DNA from: Saprospiraceae bacterium
GTDB lineage: Bacteria; Bacteroidota; Bacteroidia; Chitinophagales; Saprospiraceae
DNA length: 64,000 nt
Direction: 5' to 3'
NCBI GenBank assembly: GCA_019638455.1
Contig: JAHBTU010000001.1
Span: forward strand, 139,501-203,500
A program made the position numbers and the translations under genes. Positions 1-8,975 of the stretch are shown here, piece by piece. The notes beneath the pieces are model-generated. The model worked only from the letters and a program-made list of their open reading frames with translations. It did not search any database and was not told the origin of the DNA. How positions within the stretch are numbered: the first letter of the stretch is position 1; the number at the start of each line of letters is the position of its first letter.

Positions 1-2
1 CT

Positions 3-647
3 GCCTCCTCCACCGCGCCGCAACGCACAGGCTTAAGCTTGGGCACTGGGGCTTTGGAGACGCAACAATCCACCAGTACTACCACCATCCTATCTGCTGA
101 CGGTACCGAAACGCCGCAAAAAGGCGCCCATGAGGAATGGAAGCCTCCAGTGGAGTCTATCACCGTGGTGCCGGACTCGCTGCGCAAAACGTATGAAGTG
201 GAGATTTTCCAGAACGTGCTGAAAATGGCCGATTTGGCCAAAGTGAGTTATGTGGATTTGGTGGAAAAGGCCAAGGCTGGCGATGCCGCAGCGATTCGCA
301 AACTGCTCGAGTTTCACAAAATTGTTGATGGCGTGGATGCGCTCAATCACGCTGTGACCTGTTTGGAAATCCTGCCGCTCAGCGGCGACGTTCCATTTGC
401 CTCGGCGGTGAATTATTGCAATCCGAATTTGAAAAAACTGATTTTGGAGCGCACGATATTGGCGCAAGGCCGCACCAAAAAGAAGTATTTGCGCCAAAGC
501 CTGACGGAGTGGGCACCAGTCAGTTGGGCATACCTCAACGGCCAAACGTATGATTTTGGCGGAGGCGCCGCGCCAGATGCCGAGCCTTCTGCCGCGCCAG
601 CCCAACTGGCACCCCAGCCAAGTACCGCCCCAAACAAGAAGCAATGA
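3..647 (+). CDS. Hypothetical protein, 5' end outside the window
   Basis: The reading frame is open to the left edge, so the gene begins upstream. The first possible start inside the window is a TTG at 39, which would give 202 residues. The visible protein has a Thr/Ser-rich beginning, a helical central part (about residues 40-150 from the TTG) and an Ala/Pro-rich tail ending in KKQ. I recognise no family and see no signal peptide or membrane segment. Its stop overlaps the start of the next gene by 4 bases (ATGA at 644-647), so it is probably translated together with the CpcT/CpeT-family lipoprotein and the cobalamin adenosyltransferase that follow. Function unknown. Confidence 0.75.
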   Translation, partial: ASSTAPQRTGLSLGTGALETQQSTSTTTILSADGTETPQKGAHEEWKPPVESITVVPDSLRKTYEVEIFQNVLKMADLAKVSYVDLVEKAKAGDAAAIRKLLEFHKIVDGVDALNHAVTCLEILPLSGDVPFASAVNYCNPNLKKLILERTILAQGRTKKKYLRQSLTEWAPVSWAYLNGQTYDFGGGAAPDAEPSAAPAQLAPQPSTAPNKKQ

Positions 648-1300
648 TTGTTCGTTTTTCTGACAACTATACAAGCCTGCTCGCCATGCTCCTGCTGGCA
701 GCAGGCTTGTTTTTGCAATGTGCGCCCCCGCGCAGCGCCCAACGTGCCACCGATGCCGATTTGGGAACGCTCGTGGCATGGATGATTGGCGATTTTAGCA
801 GCGAAACGCAAAGTCTGCGCGATTCCGATTTTCTCGACATCCGCTTGCACATTCGCCCAATTTGGTTGGCTGATAGGGCCAATTATTGGCTCTATGTGGA
901 ACAGGCCACCGCCGCCGCCGAAGACAAGCCCTACCGACAGCGCATCTATAAAGTGGAACGCGAGGGCCGAAAAGGTTTCGTAAGCATCGTATATACGCTG
1001 CCTGAGCCAGCCAAGTGGGCCGGGGCGTACAAAAACCCTTCCTCATTCGACCAATTGGAACCGTCGGACTTGACGCTGCGCGAAGGCTGCGCCGTTTTTT
1101 TGGAAAAACAAAAGAACGGGGTGTTTGTGGGCGCTACGCGGGGCGAGGGCTGCGAGAGCAATATACGAGGAGCCAAATATGCTTCTTCCAAAGTGACCAT
1201 CACGAAGGATATGTTGCTCAGTTGGGACCAAGGCTTCGACGCACAAGGCCAACAGGTGTGGGGTGCCACCAAAGGCGGGTACGAGTTTTTGAAAAAATAA
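644..1300 (+). CDS. CpcT/CpeT-family (DUF1001) lipoprotein
   Basis: A 218-residue protein with an N-terminal hydrophobic segment ending in a lipobox-like LFLQC (Cys at about 26), so probably a lipoprotein. The C-terminal half has the family hallmarks: a GCAVFLEK strand, GATRGEGCESNIRGA, the KVTITKD segment and WDQGFDAQGQQVWGATKG. In cyanobacteria CpcT and CpeT attach phycobilin chromophores to phycobiliproteins. Bacteroidota have no phycobiliproteins, so here the fold probably binds another ligand; that role is inference and unknown. Start and stop are tightly coupled to the neighbours: a 4-base overlap with the upstream gene and one base before the next ATG. Confidence 0.85.
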   Translation: MIVRFSDNYTSLLAMLLLAAGLFLQCAPPRSAQRATDADLGTLVAWMIGDFSSETQSLRDSDFLDIRLHIRPIWLADRANYWLYVEQATAAAEDKPYRQRIYKVEREGRKGFVSIVYTLPEPAKWAGAYKNPSSFDQLEPSDLTLREGCAVFLEKQKNGVFVGATRGEGCESNIRGAKYASSKVTITKDMLLSWDQGFDAQGQQVWGATKGGYEFLKK

Positions 1301-1301
1301 C

Positions 1302-1856
1302 ATGGCTTTCAGAATCTACACCAAAACAGGAGACAAGGGCGAAACCGCCCTTTTTGGCGGTCGCCGGGTGCCGAAAAGTCATCTTCGGGTAGATGCTTAT
1401 GGCACGGTGGACGAGCTCAACTCGTTCGTGGGTTGGCTGCGCGATTCGCTTGAAAACCAGCATATACGAGAAGTTTTGGCGCAAATCCAACATCGCCTTT
1501 TCACCGTCGGCGCACATTTGGCCTCTGACCCGGCCAAGCACCCGCCCGTGCCCGACCTTCTGCCTTCCGATATTGAGATTTTGGAAAAGGAAATGGACGA
1601 AATAGACTCAATCCTTCCGCCGCTCAAACATTTCATACTGCCCGGCGGGCATTCTACGGTGTCGGTATGCCACGTCTGCCGCACCGTCTGCCGCCGCGCC
1701 GAGCGCCTTGCCGTGGCGTTGCACGGCGAAGAACCTGTGGAGGATATTGTGCTTCAGTATCTCAACCGACTTTCCGATTATTTCTTCATGTTGGCTCGCC
1801 AATTGGCGCACGACTTGGGCGCGGAAGAGGTGAAATGGAATCCAAGAGGCACTTAG
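1302..1856 (+). CDS. pduO: Cob(I)yrinic acid a,c-diamide adenosyltransferase, PduO type
   Basis: Transfers the 5'-deoxyadenosyl group of ATP to cob(I)alamin, giving adenosylcobalamin; cytoplasmic and normally trimeric. The 184-residue length is typical. The N-terminus carries the ATP-binding signature YTKTGDKGETALFGG, followed by VDAYGTVDELNSFVGW. The C-terminal helices contain CRRAERLAV and YLNRLSDYFFMLAR, both classic for PduO-type enzymes and unlike CobA/BtuR or EutT. It is the third gene of a compact operon after the unknown gene and the CpcT/CpeT lipoprotein. A long palindrome follows the stop, between it and the convergent SusD gene. Confidence 0.95.
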   Translation: MAFRIYTKTGDKGETALFGGRRVPKSHLRVDAYGTVDELNSFVGWLRDSLENQHIREVLAQIQHRLFTVGAHLASDPAKHPPVPDLLPSDIEILEKEMDEIDSILPPLKHFILPGGHSTVSVCHVCRTVCRRAERLAVALHGEEPVEDIVLQYLNRLSDYFFMLARQLAHDLGAEEVKWNPRGT

Positions 1857-1859
1857 GTT

Positions 1860-1923
1860 GTTGTTCGTTGTTAGTTGTTTGTTGATAGTTAAAAAAAACA
1901 ACGAACAACTAACAACGAACAAC
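1860..1923. repeat. Long inverted repeat between convergent genes
   Basis: Two 25-base arms (1860-1884 and 1899-1923) are reverse complements with one mismatch, separated by 14 A-rich bases. The arms consist of the repeated word GTTGTT/GTTAG. It fills the gap between two converging genes, so it may act as a terminator in both directions. The word-repeat composition resembles other extragenic palindromes in this window (for example 12911-12997). Confidence 0.8.
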
Positions 1924-1933
1924 AAACGAGCCA

Positions 1934-3442
1934 TCAGTATCCCGGATTCTGCCTGATGCTCCCATCCGTCAGATCCACCTCGCTTTGTGGGATGGGCAGG
2001 AGCCAGTGTTTAGGGGCAACGAAATTTTTTCCGACGGCTTGCATCACCTGTTCCGCACGTCCCCACCGCAAAAGGTCGAACCAACGGTGCTGCTCCATAG
2101 CCAATTCGGCTCGGCGCTCGCGGTAGATTCTTTCCCGAAGCAGTGCTTGGTCCGTCACCGTCACGTCGGGCAACACCACTTGGCTGGTGCCACGAGCGCG
2201 TTTGCGCACTTGATTGAGGAAAATCAATGCCTCGGCGGGCTTGTTGTTTTCGTTCAAAGCCTCTGCCGCCACCAACAGCACATCGGCATAGCGCAGGATG
2301 CGAATGTTGCCCGGCCCGTTGTCTTGCAAGCCGGGATGGGGCGGCACCCATGCTTTCTGATTGAAGCGTGGCACAAGTATTTCTGGGTTGGGTTGCACCA
2401 CCGTCACGCCATCGGGCAATACTTCGCCGACATAAATCACCGTCGCGTCGCGCCGAGGGTCGCCATTTTCATAAAAAGACACGAGGTTGTCCGAAGGGCG
2501 GTTGAAACCCCAGCCGAGGTTGGGGTTGCCCCGCACGCCTTGAATCATGTTGTAAGGCGTGGCGCCCGGCCCCACCACGCCGCCGGCATCGGGCTGCAAT
2601 GCGGCGGCGGTGATTTCAAACACGGATTCAGCGCCATTTTCGCCAATTGGCAAGAAATTGTCGGAGTACCTCGATAGCAGGCTGTACTGCATCGAATTGA
2701 TGAGGTCGAGGCTGTACTGCTCCGCCTTGGGGAAGTCTTTTTTCAAAAGATAGAGTTTTGCCAGAATGCCTTGTGCCGCACCTTTTGTGGCACGGCCCAA
2801 ATCCTTCGGCTCGTAGCCGGACTTGTTTGGGAGTGCTTCTATGGCATCGAGCAAGTCGCGCTCGATGAGGGCCTGCACCTCACCGACGGGTCGGCGGCTC
2901 TGGTTGTAGTAATCCTCGGCGCTCAGTGGCTCGGTGATGATTGGCAAATCGCCGAACCACTGCATCAACAAGAAATACGAATAGGCCCGCAGGAATTTGC
3001 ACTCGCCGATGAGCCGCTTGCGCAAGGTTTCGTTCATGTTTGGCACATCGGGTATTCGCTTGATGGCGATGTTGGCGCGTGCGATGGCGCGATAGTAGCC
3101 CGTCCAGACTTGGCTGAAGTAAGTGTTGGCGGCATCGAAGTTGAAGTTGTCAATGTCGGCCAGCAAGGGCTGGTCGTTGGGCGTGGAGCCTTTGTCCGCG
3201 TCGTCGCTGAGAATGTCGGTGACACCGAGGTAGCCCAAGCCCACACATTCCCACGAGCGGAATTGATTGTAAACGGCGTTGGTGGCCTGTATGGCTTGCG
3301 CTTCCGTGGCGAAAAAGGTGTCGTAGGTCAACTCGCCGAGTGGTTTGCGGTCGAGGAATTCTTTTTTGCAGCCTGCGACGGTACCCATGGCGAGGGCGAG
3401 CGTGAGGATGATTTTTGGCGAAAAAGCAAACATCTGTTTCAT
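1934..3442 (-). CDS. SusD/RagB-family glycan-binding lipoprotein
   Basis: Surface lipoprotein that caps the SusC pore and captures oligosaccharides. I chose the ATG at 3442, because the peptide from there begins MKQMFAFSP and runs into a lipobox (MGTVAGC) followed by KKEFLDRKP, the standard SusD mature start; an upstream ATG at 3469 only adds charged residues. SusD hallmarks include LIGECKFLRAYSYFLLMQWF, the GRATKGAAQGILAKLYL TPR-like helix and the C-terminal YRERRAELAMEQHRWFDLLRWG, ending in IRQNPGY. It lies 50 bases downstream of SusC on the same strand. The rest of the glycan locus on this strand (GH3, GH144 enzymes) suggests a beta-glucan ligand (inference). Confidence 0.95.
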   Translation of the reverse strand: MKQMFAFSPKIILTLALAMGTVAGCKKEFLDRKPLGELTYDTFFATEAQAIQATNAVYNQFRSWECVGLGYLGVTDILSDDADKGSTPNDQPLLADIDNFNFDAANTYFSQVWTGYYRAIARANIAIKRIPDVPNMNETLRKRLIGECKFLRAYSYFLLMQWFGDLPIITEPLSAEDYYNQSRRPVGEVQALIERDLLDAIEALPNKSGYEPKDLGRATKGAAQGILAKLYLLKKDFPKAEQYSLDLINSMQYSLLSRYSDNFLPIGENGAESVFEITAAALQPDAGGVVGPGATPYNMIQGVRGNPNLGWGFNRPSDNLVSFYENGDPRRDATVIYVGEVLPDGVTVVQPNPEILVPRFNQKAWVPPHPGLQDNGPGNIRILRYADVLLVAAEALNENNKPAEALIFLNQVRKRARGTSQVVLPDVTVTDQALLRERIYRERRAELAMEQHRWFDLLRWGRAEQVMQAVGKNFVAPKHWLLPIPQSEVDLTDGSIRQNPGY

Positions 3443-3492
3443 ATTGCTCTTATTTTTTTGAACTCGCATTTTTTAAACTTTGATACTGCACT

Positions 3493-6492
3493 CTAGAATG
3501 ACACATCCAGCCCAAAAAGGAGCGTCTTGGCAATCGGGTAGTTCCCGTAATCAAGCCCGGCGGTGAAAACACTGCCGCCGGGAAATTCCGGCGAGTAGCC
3601 CGAATACTGCTGCTTGGTCCAAAGGTTGGTGCCGCTGGCATAAATGCGGAAGCGGCTCATACCCATTCTGGAAACCACGCTGCGAGGTAAGGAATAACCC
3701 AACACGATGCTTCGCAGTCGGAAAAACGAGCCATCCTCCACCCAATAGTCAGACATTCGATAGTTGTGGCCGCCGTTGGTGATGCGTGGTTTGTCGGTAC
3801 TGGTGCCTTCACCCGTCCAGCGTCCGTCGAAGAACGATTGTTCCCAGTTATAGACCGCGAAACGCGCCAAAGCCTTGGTGTTGACCACTTTGTTGCCCGA
3901 CACGCCGAAGAAATCCGCGGCAAAGTCGAGGCCTGCAAAGTCGAAGCTTGCCGTGAAGCCATAGTTGAACTTTGGAATCGGGCTGCCCAAATAGGTGCGG
4001 TCTTCCGAGTTGATGACACCGTCGCCATTCAGGTCAACATAGCGCAAGTCGCCCGCTGTTTCGTTGCCGAGGCGCGGGCTGCTCGCGGCTTCGTCGGCAG
4101 TTTGGAAAACGCCGTTGGTGACAAAACCATAAAAACTGCCGATGGGTTGGCCTACCTCTGTCAAAGTGGCGAAATCGCCCTGTGCCGTGCCCCCGTCGAA
4201 TACGCGCGAAAGTCGTTTGTCCAACTTTTTCACCTCGTTGTCCACCGTGGAAAAAATGCCCGTGAAGTTGTAGGAAAAACGGTTGCGCGTTTCGCGCCAG
4301 CCCAATGTGAAATCCCAACCCCGATTTTGGACATCTGCCACGTTGACGACAGGATTGCCCTGCGAACCGACGTAAGAAGGTATGGGTGGGGCGGAGAGAA
4401 TGTCGTAGGTGTAGCGATTGTACCAGTCCACCTCTGCCGTCAAGCGATTGTTGAGCAGCGCAAACTCTACCCCCACATCGGTCTGGCGGGCGCTTTCCCA
4501 GCGCACGTTCGGGTTGGCGAGGAAGATGAGCGATGCGCCTTGGTTGAGCGTCTCGTCGGGGCCGAGTATGACCCCCAGATTGCCCGTGATGGAGCCGAAC
4601 GAGGGGTAAAGTTGGGTTTTGTCGTTGCCCACTATGCCCCACGAAGCGCGTAGTTTCAAGCGGTCGAACACTCGCTGGCTGGCCATGAATCGTTCTTGTG
4701 CGATATTCCAGCCCACCGCAAAAGAAGGGAAATAGCCCCAGCGGTTGGATGCCGCGAATCGGGAAGAACCGTCGGCACGGATGGAGGCGGTAAGGAGGTA
4801 GCGGTCGAACAAAGTGACGTTGATGCGTCCGAGATAGCTCGCCATGGCCCATTCGCCAGCGCCGCCCGAGTTGGTCTGCGTGAGCACGTCGCCCGCGTTC
4901 AGGAAGAGCAGCTCGTCGTCGCCGGAAGGAAAGTTGCGCCGCCCCGCGCCGAAGAATTCAAAGTAGTTTTCCTGCGCGGTGTATCCGCCCAACACATTGA
5001 GGCGCAGGTCTTTCCACTCCTTGTCGAAGTTCAGCGTGTTTTCCCAAAGCCATGAGCGGTTTTCGTTGACACCGATATTGAGTTTGTCCTCGATGTTCAG
5101 TTGCGAGTTCGACACCCGGAAAACCGGTTCGTAGTATTTGTCGCGGAAAAAGGCGAAGTCGCCGCCCAAGTTGCTGCGGAAAGTAAAGTGCTTGAACAAT
5201 TTGATGTCGGCGAACACTGTGCCCACGAGACGTCGCCCGGTGGTGTGATTGTTGTTTTTGTAAAACAAATCCGCAGCGGGGTTGGCAATGGCTGCACCGA
5301 AAAACGTCGGGTCGCTGAAATTGCCAACAGAATCGCGTACCCCAAACACTGGCGGCATTCGGTAAGCGGAACCCAACACACCCGGCGGGTTTTGCGATTT
5401 GGCATTAAAAAACACGACGTTGTTGCCCAATTTGATGGATTTGTTCAATTGGTACTCGTTGTTGAGCCGCAGCGAAACCCGCTCAAACTGCGACTCGCGA
5501 ATGATGCCGTCCTGCTTGAAGTAGTTGGCCGACACATTGTAGAGCAGCTTGTCAGAGCCGCCCATGGCGCTGACCTGCACGTTTGCGATGGGGGCATCGC
5601 GGAAAATCACATCCTGCCAGTTGGTGCCTGCGCCCAATGAGGCTGGGTCGGGGAAGTAGGAGGAGTTGGTCAGTTCGTTGTAGAGCTGCGCGAACTGCGC
5701 GGCGTTGGCCATCGGTATCTGGCGCGTCACTGCTTGGGAGCCGTAATAGCTGCCCAGCGAGATGACCGCGTCGCCTTTTTTGCCCCGCTTGGTGGTGATG
5801 ATGATGACCCCATTGGCGCCCCGGTTGCCGTAAATCGCCGTCGCGGAGGCATCTTTCAGCACCTCGACCGATTCCACATCCTGTGGGTTGACGAATGAAA
5901 TATCGTCCAACAACATACCATCCACCACAAAAAGCGGGTTGGCGTCGTTGAGGGTGCCGGTGCCGCGTATTCTGATGATGGCTGCCGCGCCCGGCTGCCC
6001 GCTGGCGGGGGTCACATACACGCCCGCGATTTTGCCCTGCAAGGCTTGGTCAACCGACGCGGACGGGATGCGCTCAATGTCCTTGGCCTTCACCGTGCCG
6101 ACCGCGCCCGTGAGGTCGCTCTTGCGCTGGGTGCCATAGCCGACCACGACGATTTCGCCCAACAGACTGACATCCTCACCCATGGCTACCTCTATGTACG
6201 TCTTGCCATTGAGCGGAACTTCCTTGAGCAAAAAACCAGTGTACTCGAACACCAGCGTGGCATCTGCGCTGCTCACCTCGAAGTCAAAGTTGCCGTCGAA
6301 GTCAGTGGTAGTGCCCGCGTTTGCGTCCTTTTCCCTGACGGTGGTGCCAATGAGCGCCTCGCCATTGCTGGCATCGGTCACGCGCCCCGTGACGCGGACT
6401 TGTGCAAATGTCGTTTGGAACGACAGCAAGCCGAACAGCAGCAGTGGCAGTGCTGCCCGCCTTTTTTTGAGTGTTGTAAAAATCTGCTTCAT
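3493..6492 (-). CDS. SusC/RagA-family TonB-dependent outer-membrane transporter
   Basis: Imports glycan fragments across the outer membrane with TonB energy. The 999 residues show a signal peptide (cleavage near FAQ, about 31), a carboxypeptidase-regulatory-like domain (about 32-105, starting VRVTGRVTD), the SusC linker EIVVVGYGTQRKSDLTGAV, a plug with VDGMLLDDISF and NRGANGVIIITTKRGKKG, then a beta-barrel ending in FGLDVSF with a terminal aromatic residue. It precedes its SusD partner by 50 bases. Its start lies 78 bases from a divergent Uma2-like remnant. Confidence 0.97.
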   Translation of the reverse strand: MKQIFTTLKKRRAALPLLLFGLLSFQTTFAQVRVTGRVTDASNGEALIGTTVREKDANAGTTTDFDGNFDFEVSSADATLVFEYTGFLLKEVPLNGKTYIEVAMGEDVSLLGEIVVVGYGTQRKSDLTGAVGTVKAKDIERIPSASVDQALQGKIAGVYVTPASGQPGAAAIIRIRGTGTLNDANPLFVVDGMLLDDISFVNPQDVESVEVLKDASATAIYGNRGANGVIIITTKRGKKGDAVISLGSYYGSQAVTRQIPMANAAQFAQLYNELTNSSYFPDPASLGAGTNWQDVIFRDAPIANVQVSAMGGSDKLLYNVSANYFKQDGIIRESQFERVSLRLNNEYQLNKSIKLGNNVVFFNAKSQNPPGVLGSAYRMPPVFGVRDSVGNFSDPTFFGAAIANPAADLFYKNNNHTTGRRLVGTVFADIKLFKHFTFRSNLGGDFAFFRDKYYEPVFRVSNSQLNIEDKLNIGVNENRSWLWENTLNFDKEWKDLRLNVLGGYTAQENYFEFFGAGRRNFPSGDDELLFLNAGDVLTQTNSGGAGEWAMASYLGRINVTLFDRYLLTASIRADGSSRFAASNRWGYFPSFAVGWNIAQERFMASQRVFDRLKLRASWGIVGNDKTQLYPSFGSITGNLGVILGPDETLNQGASLIFLANPNVRWESARQTDVGVEFALLNNRLTAEVDWYNRYTYDILSAPPIPSYVGSQGNPVVNVADVQNRGWDFTLGWRETRNRFSYNFTGIFSTVDNEVKKLDKRLSRVFDGGTAQGDFATLTEVGQPIGSFYGFVTNGVFQTADEAASSPRLGNETAGDLRYVDLNGDGVINSEDRTYLGSPIPKFNYGFTASFDFAGLDFAADFFGVSGNKVVNTKALARFAVYNWEQSFFDGRWTGEGTSTDKPRITNGGHNYRMSDYWVEDGSFFRLRSIVLGYSLPRSVVSRMGMSRFRIYASGTNLWTKQQYSGYSPEFPGGSVFTAGLDYGNYPIAKTLLFGLDVSF

Positions 6493-6538
6493 ACGATTAC
6501 GGTTTTTATTTCCAAAATGAAAAGTGATTGGAAAAGAC

Positions 6539-6546
6539 TATTTTTG
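6539..6546 (+). promoter_or_regulatory. Bacteroidota-type -7 element (TAttTTTG)
   Basis: A perfect TAnnTTTG box lies 25 bases before the ATG of the Uma2-like remnant at 6571. No good TTTG -33 box is visible 19-21 bases upstream, so this is only half a promoter. Confidence 0.4.
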
Positions 6547-6570
6547 TTTCGCAAATTCAACTTTTGAACA

Positions 6571-6759
6571 ATGACGACCACGCTGGAAAAAACGCTCACC
6601 GTCCGCGAGTTTCTGGAACTGAACATTTTTGAGCCGGGCTATTGCTATGAACTTATCAATGGCGAAATCGTCTTGGCTTTTTTGGGCGAAGAAGGCGGCG
6701 AGGTGGAATCGAAACTGCTGGCGGGCTTTAAAGTCAAGGTGGACGAGGTGTTCGCTTAG
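6571..6759 (+). pseudogene. Uma2-family (DUF820) remnant with internal deletion
   Basis: A 62-residue frame joins the N-terminal Uma2 signature (TVREFLELNIFEPGYCYELINGEI; compare VEEYIEFEERSEIRHEFINGN in the gene at 9826) directly to what looks like a Uma2 C-terminal tail (GGEVESKLLAGFKVKVDEVFA; the family usually ends with a leucine, proline, glycine and phenylalanine-type motif). The roughly 120 central residues that hold the PD-(D/E)xK-like core are missing, yet the frame is kept. It has a Bacteroidota -7 box upstream and overlaps the end of the convergent GH3 gene by 4 bases. It may be a decayed gene or a tiny expressed peptide. Nuclease activity is not expected. Confidence 0.6.
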
Positions 6760-8975
6760 TCCGCCATCCGCACCCGCACTTTTTTCAAATCCACCGAATT
6801 GCCACCCACCATGATGTCGAACTCGCCCGGCTCCGCCCCGAACGTCATGTCACGCCGATAAAAACTGAAATCCTGCTCCGTCAGCGTGAATTTTACCTCT
6901 CTCGACTCACCCGCTTTCAACATGATTTTTTGGAAACCTTTCAATTCTTTCACGGGGCGCGTCGCGGAGGCCACAAGGTCGCGGACGTAGAGTTGCACGA
7001 CTTCTTCCCCTGCGCGGCTTCCCGAGTTTTTCAGGCTCACGGTGATTTGCAAATTTTCTCCTTTCTTGAAAACGGCTTTGTCAACCTTCGGCTCGCCGTA
7101 ACTAAACGTTGTGTAACTGAGGCCAAAACCGAAGGGATAAAGAGGAGAATTTTCCTCGTCAATATACTTGCTCGTCCATTTCGAGTTCGGGTCGAAAGGC
7201 CGCCCGGTGCTTTTTTCGTTGTAAAAAATGGGGACTTGACCGACCGAGCGCGGGAAGGTCATCGGCAGTTTGCCGCTTGGGTTGTAGTCGCCGAAAAGCA
7301 CATCGGCGATGGCATTGCCCGCTTCGGTGCCGAGCCACCAGGTCTCCAAAATGGCGGCGGCGCTTTCGGCGATTTTTGGGATGGCGAGCGGCCTGCCGTT
7401 CATCAAAATGACGATAACAGGTTTGCCCGCTTTCACGAGCTCCAGCACCAATTCTTCCTGCACTCCGGGCAAGGTGATGTCGGCGCGCGACGCTGCCTCG
7501 CCGCTCATCATGGCTTTTTCGCCGACGGCGACCACCACCACGTCAGCGTTTTGCGCGATACGCAAGGCTTCGGCAAAACCGGATTTGTCTGTGCCTTCTA
7601 CTTCGCAGCCACGCGCAAAAGCGAGATTCGCCAACCGAAGGTTAGCGATACCTTCTTGCAAACTCACACAGTCGTTTGCGTTGCCCGCGCCGTTCCAGTT
7701 GCCGATGAGTTCGCTTTTGTTGTCGGCCAGCGGGCCGATGAGGGCTATTTTTTGACTCTTGTTCAGCGGTAAAACGTTGTTTTCGTTTTTCAACAAAACG
7801 ATGCTCTTGCGCGACACATCGCGGGCGGCGGCGCGGTGCTCGGGGCTGAGCAGGGTGGTCGTTTGGCGGGTCTCGTCGCAGAATTTGTAGGGGTCTTCAA
7901 ACAAACCCAATTCGAATTTCAGCCGTAAAACTCGCCGCACCGCCTCGTCAACATCGGCCATTTTGACCTTGCCTTCTTGCACGGATTTTTTCAAAAAACG
8001 CTGATAGACCGCGCCTTGCATATCCATGTCCACGCCTGCGTTGAGCGCAAGTTCGCCAGCTGCTTTATCGTCGGCGGTCACGCCGTGATTGACCATTTCG
8101 TTGATGCTCGTGTAGTCGGTGACGACGAAGCCCCTGAATCCCCACTCTTTGCGCAGGATGTCGGTGAGCAAGTAATTGTTTCCTGTGGCGGGCACGCCGT
8201 CGTAGTCGTTGAAAGAGGTCATCACCGTCGCTGCGCCCGCCCGAACGGCGGCTTCGTAGGGCGGCAGGTAGAATTCGCGGAAGTAGCGCTCGCTCATGTC
8301 CACCGTGTTGTAGTCGCGCCCGGCGATGGGTGCGCCGTAGCCAGCGAAGTGTTTCACACAGGCGAGCATGGCATCGGTGTCGCCGATTTTTTTGCCCTGA
8401 ATGCCGCGCACCCGCGCTTCGGCGATGCGGCTGCCGAGGCAGGGGTCTTCACCAGCGCCTTCCATCACGCGGCCCCAGCGCGGGTCGCGCGAGATGTCCA
8501 CCATCGGGGCGAAGGTCCAATTGAGGCCGGCGGCAGAGGCTTCAGCAGAGGCGACGCGAGCGGATTTTTCGATGGCTTCCAAATCCCAACTCGCGGCTTC
8601 GCCGAGGGGGATCGGGAAAATGGTTTTGTAGCCGTGAATCACGTCGAAGCCAAAAAGCAGCGGGATTTTCAGGCGGGTTTCTTCTACTGCAACTCGCTGC
8701 AACTCGCGCACGAAGCCGACGGTGTGACTGTTAAACAGGTTGCCGCAAGCACCGGATCGGATGTCGTTTTTGTAACCTTCGCGGATGGTTGGCCCGGTAC
8801 TGCCCCAGTCGGTGGTGTAGAGGGTAAGTTGGCCGATTTTTTCGTCCAGCGTCATTTTGGCGAGCAAATCATTCGCGCGTCGTTCGGTGGCGGCGGACGG
8901 GCGGTAGATTTGAGCCTGTATTGTGTTGAGATACAGGAGATTTAGCAGAAAAAAAAGGCAGTTTAGTTTTTTCAT
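6756..8975 (-). CDS. bglX: Glycoside hydrolase family 3 beta-glucosidase (BglX-like)
   Basis: Exported enzyme that removes glucose from the non-reducing ends of beta-glucan oligosaccharides. The 739 residues contain a signal peptide (about 1-22, ending IQAQ), the GH3 TIM barrel with KHFAGYG (208-214) and the nucleophile Asp287 in GFVVTDYTS, an alpha/beta sandwich domain (about 390-600, with GEAASRADITLPG) and a C-terminal FnIII-like domain (about 645-735). No T9SS domain is present, so a periplasmic location is likely. In Bacteroides a related GH3 enzyme next to GH144 enzymes prefers beta-1,2-glucosidic links (established for BT_3567), and the two GH144-type genes nearby suggest the same here. 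Its start overlaps the upstream membrane-protein gene by 4 bases. Confidence 0.93.
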   Translation of the reverse strand: MKKLNCLFFLLNLLYLNTIQAQIYRPSAATERRANDLLAKMTLDEKIGQLTLYTTDWGSTGPTIREGYKNDIRSGACGNLFNSHTVGFVRELQRVAVEETRLKIPLLFGFDVIHGYKTIFPIPLGEAASWDLEAIEKSARVASAEASAAGLNWTFAPMVDISRDPRWGRVMEGAGEDPCLGSRIAEARVRGIQGKKIGDTDAMLACVKHFAGYGAPIAGRDYNTVDMSERYFREFYLPPYEAAVRAGAATVMTSFNDYDGVPATGNNYLLTDILRKEWGFRGFVVTDYTSINEMVNHGVTADDKAAGELALNAGVDMDMQGAVYQRFLKKSVQEGKVKMADVDEAVRRVLRLKFELGLFEDPYKFCDETRQTTTLLSPEHRAAARDVSRKSIVLLKNENNVLPLNKSQKIALIGPLADNKSELIGNWNGAGNANDCVSLQEGIANLRLANLAFARGCEVEGTDKSGFAEALRIAQNADVVVVAVGEKAMMSGEAASRADITLPGVQEELVLELVKAGKPVIVILMNGRPLAIPKIAESAAAILETWWLGTEAGNAIADVLFGDYNPSGKLPMTFPRSVGQVPIFYNEKSTGRPFDPNSKWTSKYIDEENSPLYPFGFGLSYTTFSYGEPKVDKAVFKKGENLQITVSLKNSGSRAGEEVVQLYVRDLVASATRPVKELKGFQKIMLKAGESREVKFTLTEQDFSFYRRDMTFGAEPGEFDIMVGGNSVDLKKVRVRMAD

